NCBI GenBank assembly: GCA_030674155.1
Contig: CM060320.1
Span: 8,167,793 to 8,231,792, forward strand
From: Stramonita haemastoma
Lineage: Eukaryota > Mollusca > Gastropoda > Neogastropoda > Muricidae
Length of the DNA: 64,000 nt
Reading direction: 5' to 3'
Under the pieces are notes generated by a model. It was not told where the DNA came from. It did not search any database and saw nothing but the letters and a program-made list of their open reading frames with translations. Positions 54,139 through 64,000 of this stretch are shown one piece after another; position 1 is the stretch's first letter, and each line of letters starts with the position of its first letter. The translations under genes and the position numbers were made by a program.

Positions 54139-54805
54139 AAGTATGGGTTTGGCTTTGTTTGGCAAATTCAGGGTGTGGATGTGTTGATAGTTTTGTACGT
54201 GTTTTTGGTCAACGTTTATGAGATTGTTCTTGGCATAAATGGTCTGGTTATATTCACAATAGCGATAGGTTTACAAGCAGCACACATTTGTTTGTAGCGT
54301 TTCTGTTTTAAAGCTGGACATGGATAAACATATAATTTTTATAAGCAGATTTTGATAAGGTGTATCGGAATTAGATAATCATTATCATAGACATATAAAT
54401 GTTTATAAATATCCTTTCGTTTGTCGTCTGTTTTAAAGAGGCAGAAGAAAAAATGAAGTTCGCTTTCTTCTTTGTTGCCCCGTTTTAACAACGAATCGAG
54501 AACAGTTTATCAAGCCCAAATATTATAGACGGCCATCATTGTCTAATTTAATTAATCTTGTTGATGTCATCATCCGCTCCTGAAGTAGTCCGTAATTTTG
54601 CTTTGTATTTAATTATACAAAGCATTTAAGCTTAGAGACCTGGATATGTTGTGAGAATCTTTTTATCATAATTATGCAATCAGTCTGTACTAATTTTTGT
54701 ATATTTTGGGTCTACTAATACTGCATTTATTTGTTAACATATCATGATAGAATACCTCTTCATAAGGGGTCTTGACCTATAAATGAATAAACCATCTGAT
54801 TCCAA

Positions 54806-55240
54806 ATCCGATTCTTTTTCTTCTGCTTTTTCTTCTTCTCTTTCTTCTTGTACTTGCTGCACTTTTCTCATTTTGTTTTTACACTACTTTCGTATACTAT
54901 TGTTTCTCCAGCTGTTACTCTATTGTCTTTTTCATTTTTTTCTTGTTTTTATTCCCCTTCTCGTGTTTCCATGTCTTCTCTTATTTTGGCCTTTTCTTCT
55001 TTCTTTTTTGTCCATTTTTGTTTCCTCTCTCTGTCTCTGTCTCTCTCTCTGCTGTCCCTTTGAGATATTTTGTAGTTTTTTCGGTTTTTTTATCCTCTCC
55101 ATTGTCATTATTTTTGTCTTCTATTTTTATCATTTCCGCGGTCTCTCTTGGTCTTTTCAGTTTGCTTTTTGACCATCTTTTCCTCTTCAGTTTATTCCAG
55201 GGAAGATTTTCTTTTTTCCAATACCATTTTTAAACCATAG
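54806..55240. repeat. T/C-rich low complexity
   Basis: TTCTTCTTTTTC-rich stretch similar in composition to the 32.6-41 kb domain, without clear unit structure. Confidence 0.7.
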
Positions 55241-55444
55241 ACAGCGCACACATGAAAGTCTATCATATAGATATAGCTTTTATCGCATTTTTATGCTTCT
55301 TACTCATTTTTACAACCAACTATTCATCTGATCTAAACTAAGTGCAAACTTTAAGAATGATGGAATATGTATAGCACTATTCCCTCCGTTTATGCATCCA
55401 TGCATGTATATTTGTATGCATATTACCTCTCTTACATCCCCGCG

Positions 55445-55517
55445 TGCACACACACACACACCACACGCACGCACGCACACACGCACCCACAAACACACAC
55501 ACACACATACACACACC
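55445..55517. repeat. CA/CG microsatellite
   Basis: (CA)n with GCACGCACGC interruptions. Confidence 0.95.
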
Positions 55518-55565
55518 CATGTACGCACAAAAAATCATCTTGAAGGCTGCATTTCCAACAACAAC

Positions 55566-55592
55566 ACCCCCCCCCCCCCCCCCCCCCCCCCC
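55566..55592. repeat. Poly(C) run
   Basis: About 26 cytosines. A second run of about 15 lies at 55798-55812. Confidence 0.95.
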
Positions 55593-55812
55593 GCGACTTT
55601 ATCTTTAGACAAGTAAGTATAGATCTATGTTTTGTTAAAACAGTCTCCCTACTCTCTTACGAAAAAAAAAATTTGCCCATTACCTATTCCTGCTCTCACA
55701 TCATCACAGACCGCATAGCCATAACTTCTCTCATACCCCTTCCCACATATAACTCTGCATCCGCTCTCTTCTAACATCCTTTTTCCCCAAAACAGCCCCC
55801 CCCCCCCCCCCC

Positions 55813-56772
55813 TTGCTCCTCCTCACCTAAAACCGCAAGGAAAAAAGGTTTGTTTCTGTGTCACATCTTGTACCATTATATCTACTTGCCGTTTGTGTCC
55901 ACATGTGGGGCCAGGTTAAGAAATGCAGGTTAGTGTAAAGGTTAGTGTTAGTAATGAACATTAGTAACTGGGAAAGGGACGTCAGTCAGCTGGCTTTCTG
56001 CCTGTATGCATGCATGCATGTGGACACAATGGCACATAGACGCAATGGTACCTTTCTTTCGACACAATGGTTTTGAAGGGTTTTTTTAATCACAAATTAC
56101 CCTTTCTATCAACAAGCCATGGCTGTTTCTGTTGCTTCACTGACTGGATTTTAAAAATAGTTTTCCTGTTCTGGAATCAGCTCAGGTCTCCGGCAGCCTT
56201 TTTTTGTTTACAAATAGGCTGTGAGAGTTCTCAAAAGAACCAAAACTAAGGAGATAAAGGAACAAGCCCAAAGGTAGGGTTGTTTTTTTGCGTATTTCGT
56301 GCATTTTCCTATTCTTTAGTTACAATTTTTCAGCTTGGAAATCAGCAAAATTAGCCTACTGTATTTTGGGTGGAAAATTTGCGTCTATTTACAAAAGAAC
56401 TAAGTTCAGTTAATACATGAAGATAGTTATAACTCCCGTAAAACCACGCGAGAAAAACCGGCTCTTTTCTGTGCTAGATATTTTTCTCTATTCCCACATA
56501 CCTAGCCATATAGATTTTACCTTTTCCTCCCAACTGGCAAAAAGAAACCAGTAGATAAGCTACGGAATAAGATCAGAATAAACGTTATTCAAAAATGCCC
56601 GCTCTTTTGTCATCTATACCTTTGATTCTATCTCCAATAACCTAACCATACATAGCCCGTCCCCTCCTTCCAACTATCATTTTCCTCTAGTACCTCTCCT
56701 ATAAAAACATCTATAATTCCCCTCCTCTCCCAAAAATACAATTTACATATACACGCACGTGCTCACGCACAT
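55813..56772. other. Unassigned interval
   Basis: No recognised gene. GGTTAGTGTAAAGGTTAGTG near 55929 and the ATGCATGCATGCATG palindrome at 56007-56021 are the only local repeats seen. Confidence 0.45.
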
Positions 56773-56773
56773 G

Positions 56774-56843
<70 letters not shown>
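56773..56843. repeat. CA microsatellite
   Basis: Pure (CA)n of about 70 bp, replacing the head of the following SINE-A. Confidence 0.95.
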
Positions 56844-56845
<2 letters not shown>

Positions 56846-57012
56846 GTTCACGCATGTTAAAACCTGTTCCACCTTGTGGAGGAGTAGGCTATTCTGTTCC
56901 AGTGGGGCTTGATGACAAAATGTTCAAAACCCCGTGCACAAGAGAACTAGGCATAAAAAGCACACGAGTGCTTCTCCACTATCCTCGAAATGAAAGAATA
57001 ACACATACACAT
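56844..57012 (+). mobile_element. SINE-A 3' half, diverged
   Basis: ATGTTAAAACCTGTTCCACC, GTTCCAGTGGGGCTTGATGA and CACGAGTGCTTCTCCACTAT with CCTCGAAATGAAAGAATAA match the SINE-A 3' half. Truncated at the CA array. Confidence 0.8.
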
Positions 57013-57039
57013 ATACACACGCGCACACACACAAATGTA

Positions 57040-58880
57040 CATTTTAAATAAATTGTATTGGATTTATGGACACATATATTCTAACGAAATTGTATTTGAT
57101 TACTGATCATAGATAAATTAAACTATTTGATTTGTCATGAATTAAGCTCTAAAGAAATTGTACTAGAATTGTGATCAAATATATTTTAATAGAATACCAT
57201 ACACGACTATACTATATTGTTTATAGCATACCAACCATGAATGCCATATCAGAGCTGCCATTTAACAAAATAGTATTGGACTTGTGATGGCATAACTATA
57301 TGCTTTATAGAAATTGCTCGGAATTTGTGATTATATAGTCCGCATTTTAAGATATTGTACGATATTTGGATCGTGCATATTTTTAAAGACAGCGTATTGA
57401 ATTTCTGACCATATAATAATCGTAATAAATTGTATTGAATTTGTGATCATATGTACATACTTTTTTTTTTAAATTGTATGAGATTTGCGATCGTATGAAT
57501 AATAAATTTGATATCGTTCTATATAAATTGTTCAGAAATTAGATTCGAATTGCATCCATGTGTGATTTTTTTTTAAGAAACAGCACTGAATTTGTGATTC
57601 GATATGTATTTTAGGAAATTGCCTAAGATTTGTGAGTTTATGAATTTGAAAGAAATTATGGATTTCTAATCCAATATTATATTTTAGAGCAATTGTCTTG
57701 GATTTAAGATCGTACGTCCTTTATAGAAAGTGTATTAAATTTGTGATCAATAACACTTTTTAAAGAAATTGTAACGGATGTAAACATATTAGCATTAACT
57801 GCATTTATATAATTTCAAGAGATTGTATTAGATTTAAATATCGATTTTCTTTTCAAACTCTGAATTAGTGATATCTTAATAGCTGTCGCCAGTAAATTGT
57901 TGTCATATATATTGTTTTTTTTTTGTTGTTTTTTATTTTCATCATAAATAGTTTTTTAAATTGTTTTGCTTTGTTATGTATGGAAGAGACTGTATATGGC
58001 TATTTTGAAGAAAGTGTACTGGATTTGTGACCATATTCCTTTTAAAGGAATGGAACTCTGATCATAAATATTTTTTATTTGTATTGGATTTGCATTCTTT
58101 TTTTCTTTTTTTAATATTTTGTGACCATCTATATTTTAAAGAAATGTTACTGCATTTGTGATTATATATTTAAAAGTATAATCAGATTTTTTTCCAATCT
58201 GGATTTGTGGTGAAATATCTCAAGAAATCATACTGGAATTGTCAAGATACATATTTATTCTAAAGAATTTGTATCAGACATATTTTTATTACATTCTTAA
58301 CAAATTGCATTGGATTTTAAAATTTTACATTATAAAGTAATTGTTTCGGTACTGAAATACCATATATATCTTGGAAATAATGTATTGGATTTGTGACCAT
58401 AAATATTTCAATGAAAGGGTAATCGATATTTGGTATTTATTTTAAGAAAATTGTATTGCACTTAAAGAATACATACGAATTTTCAAGAAATTGTATTGTG
58501 TTGGCGCCGTGTACATTATAAAGAAATTGTATTGGGTTTGTGATCATGTGTTTTCAAAAGTATTTGGATGCGTGTGCTTATGTGTTTTTTTAATGTACTG
58601 GATTTGGTTTTATATATATTATAGTATTTATTTTATATTTATAGTTATTGACTGATCGGGATTTTAAACGCTCTGTATCAGTTTTGATCACATCTTTAAG
58701 AAATTGTATTAGACTCGGGATATGTAATATTCTAAAGAGTTGCATTGGCTTTGTACTCATATGTATGGGGGTTTTTATATTGCATTGGACTTTGGTTTGA
58801 ATACATTTTTTAAGAAAACGGTTTTTGGATTTGGGAGACAGATAGATATCTGATAGATAGAAGATGAAGTATTTATGAAA
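57040..58880. repeat. Degenerate AT-rich tandem repeat
   Basis: GAAATTGTATTGGATTTGTG and ATCATATATATTTTAAA-like words recur every 35-50 bp through about 1.85 kb. Examples are 57155, 57420, 57720, 58370, 58480 and 58530. Strong divergence and small indels suggest an old minisatellite. No open frame of note. Confidence 0.75.
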
Positions 58881-59229
58881 ATTATATTGAGAGTAAGGAA
58901 ATGATTATAATTTTGATTGTATGATAAAGACTTTATATGATTATGTATATTAACCTATGATGATGGTTTAAGGTTGAAATCTCCAATACGCAACTAAAGA
59001 TGTTGTAGTTCTTTGTTAATGGTAAATCAACTGTTGTAATTGATGGCTTTTTTAAAAAAAATCAGATTGTCTCCAATCACAATAAATTATAATTGATTAG
59101 GCTTTTTTGATGATTCAGTCACATAGATTTCAGTTATTGCCATCTAGCAGTTGAAATATAAGAAATCTGCAATCTTATTTCTTTGAAGTAGGGAAGAGAT
59201 GTAACCATTGTATTTTTACTCCCCCTTTA
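58881..59229. other. Unassigned AT-rich interval
   Basis: No recognised feature. Confidence 0.45.
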
Positions 59230-59350
59230 TTTCTGAAATTTAGTTAACCTATAAAATGGGTACAAGCCCTTTGATTTGTTTTTGCAAGATATAGCGTTTA
59301 TATAGATTTTATTTTCTATCATTATTATTATTATCATATCATTATTAATT
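59230..59350 (+). mobile_element. LINE-E-type 3' tail, old
   Basis: TTTGATTTGTTTTTGCAAGA, TATAGCGTTTATATAGATTT and a degenerate (ATT)n resemble 41120-41228. No coding part. Confidence 0.5.
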
Positions 59351-59459
59351 ACATCACGGAGTACAGTACTACTCTAGTAGTATAATTATTACTTAGCGCT
59401 CCGGCCCATGGAGTACACTATTTAGTTGGAGGTTATATACTAGGCGAGTCCTGAACATA

Positions 59460-59767
59460 GGTAGAACTAATCCAATCATTTGTTTATACCCTGCTGACCA
59501 GAGGCCATATCGGGGCTGTCATCTCATAAATTTAGATCTCAGATTAAAACTGTGTAACTACTCAAATTAAAACAGGGTATAAAACCAACGCACTGTCCTC
59601 CTTGTATCAATGCCCTGGCACTACAGTGTCAACCAGGATGGTCACAACGTTGTAGGAGGAACACATTAAACACGCAAAAATGCAATAAAACCAAAACCAA
59701 ATTCCGTAAACCACCTCCTCTCTTGTGACAAACATACATCTTCACTCTGTTGGTCGCAAAAAGCCTA
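59460..59767 (-). mobile_element. LINE-B 3' tail, old copy a
   Basis: AATCCAATCATTTGTTTATA, CATATCGGGGCTGTCATCTC and GATAAAACCAAAACC-like words match the LINE-B tails at 41394 and 47370 with substantial divergence. Its 5' side (on the minus strand) meets the next copy. Confidence 0.75.
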
Positions 59768-59771
59768 ACCA

Positions 59772-60095
59772 AGCCAATCCAATCCAATCTTTTGTTTATA
59801 GCCCTGCCAACCACGGAGGCCGTTTAGGGCTGTCATGTTTTGAAATTTTAAATCTCAGTTAAACTACACAATATATAAGCTTAGAAGGTATAATCAAACT
59901 CAGTCTTTTGTATCGAATCTGATCAACATAGGCACAGATGGTCACACATTTTGGGAAAAATCACATCAACCACACATAAAATGAGATAAAAAACCAAAAC
60001 CAGATTCTTTTAAAACAACCTTGTTCCTTGTCACTAACTTGACATCTTCATGAATAATCAGTCGAAAAAATCCTATTCTCTCGGAAGTAAAAGAT
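59772..60095 (-). mobile_element. LINE-B 3' tail, old copy b
   Basis: CCAATCCAATCCAATC starts a second tail in the same orientation. It covers the TTTTAAAACAACCTTGTTCC and CAGTCGAAAAAATCCTATTC parts and ends near 60095. Head-to-tail with copy a. Confidence 0.75.
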
Positions 60096-60109
60096 TTAGA
60101 GAAGTGACC

Positions 60110-60580
60110 AAGGGCAGGAACAGTGCTGCCTGCTCCTTCACAGAACAGGGCCAGAGCGTGTTCAACATCAGTAACATGTCAGGTTCTGACTGCTGTGTTG
60201 TTTCCATCCTATTTTGTTGTGCGTTCCCCAGCTTAACACTCGGGGGGGGGGTCACTCATAATGTGCACTCTGACTCACTCATCCACCTGGGAATCACTGG
60301 AGATTGAAATTGCACACTGAATGAGAAGTTTGCGTGTATACTGTTTTCAAGTACCTCTCCATATAGGACAGCCATATTCCGACTTCAGAGGATTTTTTTC
60401 TCCTTTAAAGGAGAGTGCAGGTTGTTCTGTTAAGAGCTTGTCCATGGCTGAAGGCAGATCTCACAACATTACAACATAACATTTTACAACATACATTTAC
60501 AACATAACATTTAAGGTATACCTTGGCAGCTTAGCTGACATCAATAACTGACACAGCTTTTGGCCTGGGCCATTCATTCC
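60110..60580. repeat. REP-2 copy 4, right half
   Basis: GGGAATCACTGGAGATTG, AATGAGAAGTTTGCGTGTAT, TTCCGACTTCAGAGGATTTT and ACAGCTTTTGGCCTGGGCC match 10845-11110 in order. A 20-bp TACAACATAACATTT tandem near 60470-60510 is specific to this copy. Confidence 0.6.
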
Positions 60581-60659
60581 CTCCTTTCTTGCTGAAGGAG
60601 GTAAAGTGACCAAAGGTTCCCTGCCCCTTCTGCATAGCTCACCTGTGTTTCTTTTTTTC

Positions 60660-60795
60660 CGTTCACCTTCACCTTCACTATCCCGTAGTCTTATAGACCA
60701 TGAGGGCACCACTGGAGATTTCACAACCAGCTTCCTCCACTCCCCGCGGTCTTCTCCATTTCTGTAGAAAAACTTTCCACATGAAGACCAGTCCA
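60660..60795 (-). mobile_element. LINE-D (RTE-like) C-terminus
   Basis: On the minus strand, EDRGEWRKLVVKSPVVP and RLRDSEGEGE (across one frame) match the ends at 17590-17672 and 49195-49356. It is followed by a GTGAAGGTGAAGGTGAAC tandem tail (plus strand 60661-60678 region), like the insert at 17654-17668. Confidence 0.75.
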
Positions 60796-60849
60796 CTCTC
60801 AAATGATGTTTTGCTCACCATTTTCTCTGTCATCCTCTTTCTATCATAT

Positions 60850-61345
60850 ATATCGGTGATATAGCGTGTTAATGGGGAGAGGGGGGGGGTGATCAACACA
60901 CCATGCCACAATCGGTGATATAGGTGTTGAGGGGGGGATTGATGGGGGGAAGGGGATCAATACACCATGCCACATTCGGTGATATAGCGTGTTGATAGGG
61001 GGGGGAAGGGGGGTGGGGGAATGGGGGGAGCAACACACCATGCCACAATCGGTGATATAGCGTGTTGAAGGGGGGGATGAGGGATAAGGTGTGGAGGGGG
61101 GGAGGGAATCAACACACCATGCCACAATCGGTGATATAGCGTGTTGAAGGGGGGAATCAAACACCATGCCACAATCGGTGATATAGCGTTTGAGAAGGGG
61201 GGGGATCAAACACCATGCACAATCGGTGATATGCGTGTGAAGGGGGGGGGGGGGGGAGGGGTAGGGTTGAGGGGGGGAATCAACACACCATGCCACAATC
61301 GGTGATATAGCGTGTTGAAGGGGAATCAACACACCATGCCACATC
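60850..61345. repeat. G-rich minisatellite, about 8 units
   Basis: The unit reads AACACACCATGCCACAATCG, GTGATATAGCGTGTTGAA and a poly(G) spacer of variable length. GGTGATATA occurs near 60855, 60913, 60978, 61051, 61129, 61167, 61223 and 61300. Unit length varies from about 40 to 80 bp because of the G-rich spacer. The minus strand has a 188-codon Pro/His-rich open frame without family resemblance. Confidence 0.9.
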
Positions 61346-61463
61346 AATGCCTGTAAATAACACTGCCACAATGTATATAGTATATGAACTGGGGGGGGGG
61401 GGCGGAACAAACATCAGTGCCGATTCCATTGACCTCCTAAATTTCTTTGGATATGACTAAAAA

Positions 61464-61605
61464 CCAAATCCCGTGTAGACACACAGGAAAAAATCTTGCG
61501 CATGCGTTAAAAACCGTTTCGCGTTTCGGAAGATTCGGATCACGAAATTTGCGAAACCACATGCACACGGGACTGGATGTAAAAATAAAAGGACATGAAA
61601 TTTTT
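61464..61605 (+). mobile_element. SINE-A relative, diverged 3' half
   Basis: GCGCATGCGTTAAAAACCGT, TTCGGAAGATTCGGATCACG and ATGCACACGGGACTGGATGT keep the SINE-A order with many substitutions. Confidence 0.5.
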
Positions 61606-61625
61606 CATATTCTGAGAAAATTAAA

Positions 61626-61628
<3 letters not shown>

Positions 61629-61711
<83 letters not shown>
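61629..61711. repeat. GA microsatellite
   Basis: Pure (GA)n of about 80 bp. Confidence 0.95.
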
Positions 61712-61713
<2 letters not shown>

Positions 61714-61825
61714 AAGACACAATGACAATGACAAATGTTTATTGTGGTAAGATGCCCATTCACAAGGGAACAGTGGGAGGGGGGCTGGGCACAAAATATA
61801 AATGTCAAATTTCGAAAACTTATTT
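61712..61825. repeat. REP-3 motif beside GA array
   Basis: AATGACAATGACAAATGTTT, ATTGTGGTAAGATGCCCATT and CACAAGGGAACAG. The order matches 2432-2510, and 19335-19385 weakly. It is bounded by GA arrays on both sides. Confidence 0.4.
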
Positions 61826-62010
61826 AGGAGAGAGAGAGAGAGAGAGAGAGAGAAGGATGAGAGAATAGAGACATGAGAGATACCAGAGAGACAGAGAGAC
61901 AGACGAGACAGAGAGAGACAGAGTACAGACAGACATACAGACAGGACAGAGACAGACAGGACAACAATACCAGACAGTACAGACAAAGACAGGTCAGACA
62001 TGCAACAGAC
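61826..62010. repeat. GA/GACA low complexity
   Basis: (GA)n at 61829-61852 then GACAGAGAGACAGACGAGAC-type sequence. Confidence 0.9.
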
Positions 62011-62318
62011 GACAGAGAGGTATGTCCGACGACAACCCCACACACTGACCAGTACTTACCTGACACAGTACTTACCTGACACCCAGCCAATCTGTCTGTC
62101 TGCGTGTCTGTCTGTCTGTTCGCCCTGCAGACAACAGACATACAGACACTGAACACTGACTCTGTTCACATTCATGGTGCAAATCTCCAATACTCAATCT
62201 CAACAGTTAATGTCAAAAGATGTGGTCAGTATTATTTCAATCATACTAAAAAGACTGACCGGTATGTTTTGTTGTGTGGGGGATTTTCCCTCTTCCTGAT
62301 TCTTGACTAAAGCTCTGA
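62011..62318. other. Unassigned interval
   Basis: A short tandem, CAGTACTTACCTGACAC, occurs at 62050 and 62067. Otherwise nothing recognised. Confidence 0.4.
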
Positions 62319-62319
62319 A

Positions 62320-62790
62320 GGGACAGGATAGCCTAGTGCCGTAGTGGTCAGAACATTGCGCTCGCAAATTTGACGACCCCGGTTCGATTCCCGTTCGAGA
62401 TTTTTCTCCTGGAGTTTACATCAGTGCTGACTCCACTCTCCCCAAAGTCCTTCCGATGAGACAATAAACCGAGGCCCCGTGCGTTCACGCACGCAGAACA
62501 TTTTGCGCACACGTTAAATCCTGTTCCGCTTTTATTAAGAGTTGGCCATCGTGTGCCGGTGGGAACAGATGACATTTACAAAACTGCATACACACGGGGA
62601 CTGGATGTAAATAAAGCACAAGAAATGCTTATCCCATTATCTCGATATAAAAGAATTTTTAAAATAATAATAATAAAAAAGAACAGATGACATTTACAAA
62701 ACTGCATACACACGGGGACTGGATGTAAAAAAGCACAAGAGTACTTATCCCATTATCCTCGATATAAAAGAATAAAATATTTTTAAATAA
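62320..62790 (+). mobile_element. SINE-A, full length with duplicated 3' end
   Basis: The forward-strand head starts GGGACAGGATAGCCTAGTGC. An 8 bp partial repeat (CCGTAGTG) interrupts the A-box region compared with other copies. The B box GGTTCGATTCC at 62381-62391 is perfect. The body runs through CGATGAGACAATAAACCGAG to GTGTGCCGGTGGGAACAGAT. The 3' 100 bp, from GAACAGATGACATTTACAAA to CGATATAAAAGAAT, occurs twice, starting at 62563 and 62681. Confidence 0.9.
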
Positions 62791-63039
62791 ATAATAAATA
62801 AATAAATACAGTATGAGATAGCCACACTCAAAAACCAGACTGTCAATAGTTATACACGTCCATGCACGGACTTCACTCACCCCTACACCAACCCGCTGCT
62901 CATGTTTAACAAAACTGCATTCCTGAGGCCATTTCCAAGCATACGCCTTATAATAATATGACAATTCAGATAGACTCTTTTCGTCAAGAATTTCGTCTGT
63001 CTGAATATGTGGCTCAATATGATATATGTAAAATATATA

Positions 63040-63092
63040 TAAAAAAGCACATGTGCTTATTCAATTATCCTCGAAATAAAAGAATAAATGAA
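63040..63092 (+). mobile_element. SINE-A 3' tip
   Basis: AGCACATGTGCTTATTCAAT with TATCCTCGAAATAAAAGAAT is the last 50 bp of SINE-A. Confidence 0.75.
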
Positions 63093-63384
63093 TAACTAAA
63101 TAACGTAAATAAATAAATATGGCTATACTAATGAAATTATATCATTATTTTCAAGCATGGAAAAATAGCATTGCCAGGATTACCTTGATTTGGGAATCAT
63201 AAACGAGGGAAGACAATAACTTACCATGTGGACGACCAACTTTACACGCTCACGGATATGCTTATTGGCAGGAAGTGCCACACACTGAGCATGCGCAGAC
63301 GGAGCAAGTTGAACTGTAGCCGTTCACGTCATCTGTCCACACACGCGCAGCCTTGGACGGTGTAGATTTAATAAAAAAAAAAAA
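63093..63384. other. Unassigned interval
   Basis: No recognised feature before the A/G homopolymer. Confidence 0.4.
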
Positions 63385-63402
63385 AGGGGGGGGGGGGGGG
63401 GG
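63371..63402. repeat. Poly(A)-poly(G) run
   Basis: About 13 A followed by about 17 G. Confidence 0.95.
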
Positions 63403-63429
63403 TAGGTTTGACTCTGGTGAAAGTTTGAA

Positions 63430-63525
63430 CACCGTGATATGGGAGCAAAGGGTGGTAGAGTGTGTGGATAGAGCCTTTGGCTTTTATTCAAAGGTTCACA
63501 AAGTCTTGGGTTTGAATCTGGGCAA
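63430..63525 (+). mobile_element. Possible tRNA-like SINE head
   Basis: TGGTAGAGTGTGTGGATAGA has an A-box-like form, and GGGTTTGAATCTGGG at 63508-63522 is a good B box. Spacing is long but tRNA-compatible. No matching body in the window. Confidence 0.35.
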
Positions 63526-63677
63526 CAGCATAGGCTGAATTAAGGGTAGAGATTGTTACTTTTCCCCCGAGACACTTGCTGTTTTGTGGGTCAAGGCTTG
63601 CCATTTTCATCTTAATGTTCATATATTCATAGCACTTCCATACATGCATATACATATGCTGAACACATACGCGTGCG

Positions 63678-63722
63678 CGCGCGCGCACGCACGCACAAAC
63701 GCATGCACGCGCGTGGGCGCCC
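63678..63722. repeat. CG/CA alternating tract
   Basis: GCGTGCGCGCGCGCGCACGC and following CACG repeats, with Z-DNA potential. Confidence 0.85.
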
Positions 63723-63744
63723 GCACCTTCTGTCAACAAAACGT

Positions 63745-64000
63745 CAATGCTAGAATTGGCATGGCAAAACAGAAGATGATTTACCTAAAACAACGTTTGG
63801 AAAGGCAGAGACATACCTAGATATATCGAAAATAGAATTGTGAAAACACTTATCTGGCCTGTATTGCTGTATGTGTCGGAAACCTGAAAAATGCTAGAAC
63901 TGGAAAAGGCAAAATAAACTCGGCCAAAACATGGTTGTACAAATTACTTCAAAGGGTCAACTGGTGAGACAGAACATAATGAAAGCATCCTTAGAAAAAA
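63745..64000 (+). mobile_element. LINE-G RT C-terminal fragment, runs off window
   Basis: Across frames, NARIGMAKQKMIYLKQRL, then RIVKTLIWPVLLYVSET and a C-terminal HNESILRK resemble the thumb-to-C-terminus part of a non-LTR reverse transcriptase (the KxxIWPVLLYGSETW motif). At least two frameshifts and a stop after SET. It continues past the window edge. Confidence 0.75.

Larger units (their letters stand above)
53390..54805 (+). mobile_element. LINE-A copy 3, core deleted
   Basis: The pre-RT linker reads ITTDEWF...FKSL, RPISKEEVLLAIRKLKNRKE (about 53635-53694), SSDQLVQFFIKLFDKLFHNS, VYPNNWKESIILPLYK, NSYRGISIDDV (53857-53889) and QADFKMDI (equivalent to QAGFR, about 53984). The sequence then meets a GT array (54094-54136), beyond which only the C-terminal part is found: KYGFGFVWQ, PLCKEAEE-like and a 3' untranslated end with GACCTATAAATGAATAAACC. 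RT motifs A to E are missing between about 54030 and 54094. Several stops and shifts. Confidence 0.8.

Noticed and set aside
60844..61410. 188-codon Pro/Trp/His-rich ORF on the minus strand
   Set aside because: It follows the G-rich minisatellite and has no domain. Variable G spacers would shift its frame.

Overview
The window looks like gene-poor, repeat-dominated nuclear DNA from a metazoan, most probably a mollusc and perhaps a marine gastropod. The evidence is the set of non-LTR retrotransposon (LINE) families, the tRNA-derived SINEs with intact A and B boxes, and the very long CA/GA/GACA/GATA microsatellites. The taxon is inferred from memory of similar repeats and has not been tested. 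I found no host protein gene, no functional tRNA or rRNA gene, and no CRISPR or prokaryotic operon structure. Almost all recognisable coding sequence is broken retrotransposon. Family labels here (LINE-A to LINE-G, SINE-A to SINE-D, SINE-5S, REP-1 to REP-3) are local to this window and were defined by comparing copies with each other.

Layout. 1-20.4 kb is a mix of GA/CA/GACA arrays, SINE copies in both orientations, a degenerate LINE-A on the minus strand (2.8-4.97 kb), an internally deleted LINE-C (5.8-6.9 kb) and an unassigned repeat, REP-2. 20.47-27.55 kb is one uninterrupted satellite array of about 18 copies of a unit near 390 bp. 27.6-32.5 kb returns to SINEs, including a tRNA/5S rRNA chimera at 28.65 kb, plus GT arrays and a pentanucleotide array. 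32.6-41.1 kb is an extreme A-poor, T-rich low-complexity domain built from decaying 18-24 bp minisatellites. The same kind of sequence reappears at 46.46-47.35, 47.75-48.24 and 48.6-49.19 kb, so the LINE cluster at 41.4-46.46 kb appears to sit inside it.

The LINE cluster holds a LINE-B derivative that keeps ORF1 (RNA-binding region and CCHC knuckles) and the 3' end but has lost endonuclease, reverse transcriptase and RNase H (41.4-43.3 kb). It also holds a three-level nest of insertions (43.75-46.46 kb) and a clean 371 bp LINE-B tail with a 13 bp target-site duplication (47.37-47.74 kb). 49.2-54.8 kb carries an RTE-like tail ending in a GATA-type array, a coiled-coil ORF1, an endonuclease fragment, an L2/CR1-like 3' end and another deleted LINE-A. 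57.0-58.9 kb is a degenerate AT-rich tandem repeat and 60.85-61.35 kb a G-rich minisatellite. The window ends in a LINE fragment that runs off the edge.

No genes act together as a pathway. The relationship visible here is parasitic: autonomous LINEs, their deletion derivatives and the SINEs that probably used their machinery. Microsatellites repeatedly sit at element ends and at deletion junctions.
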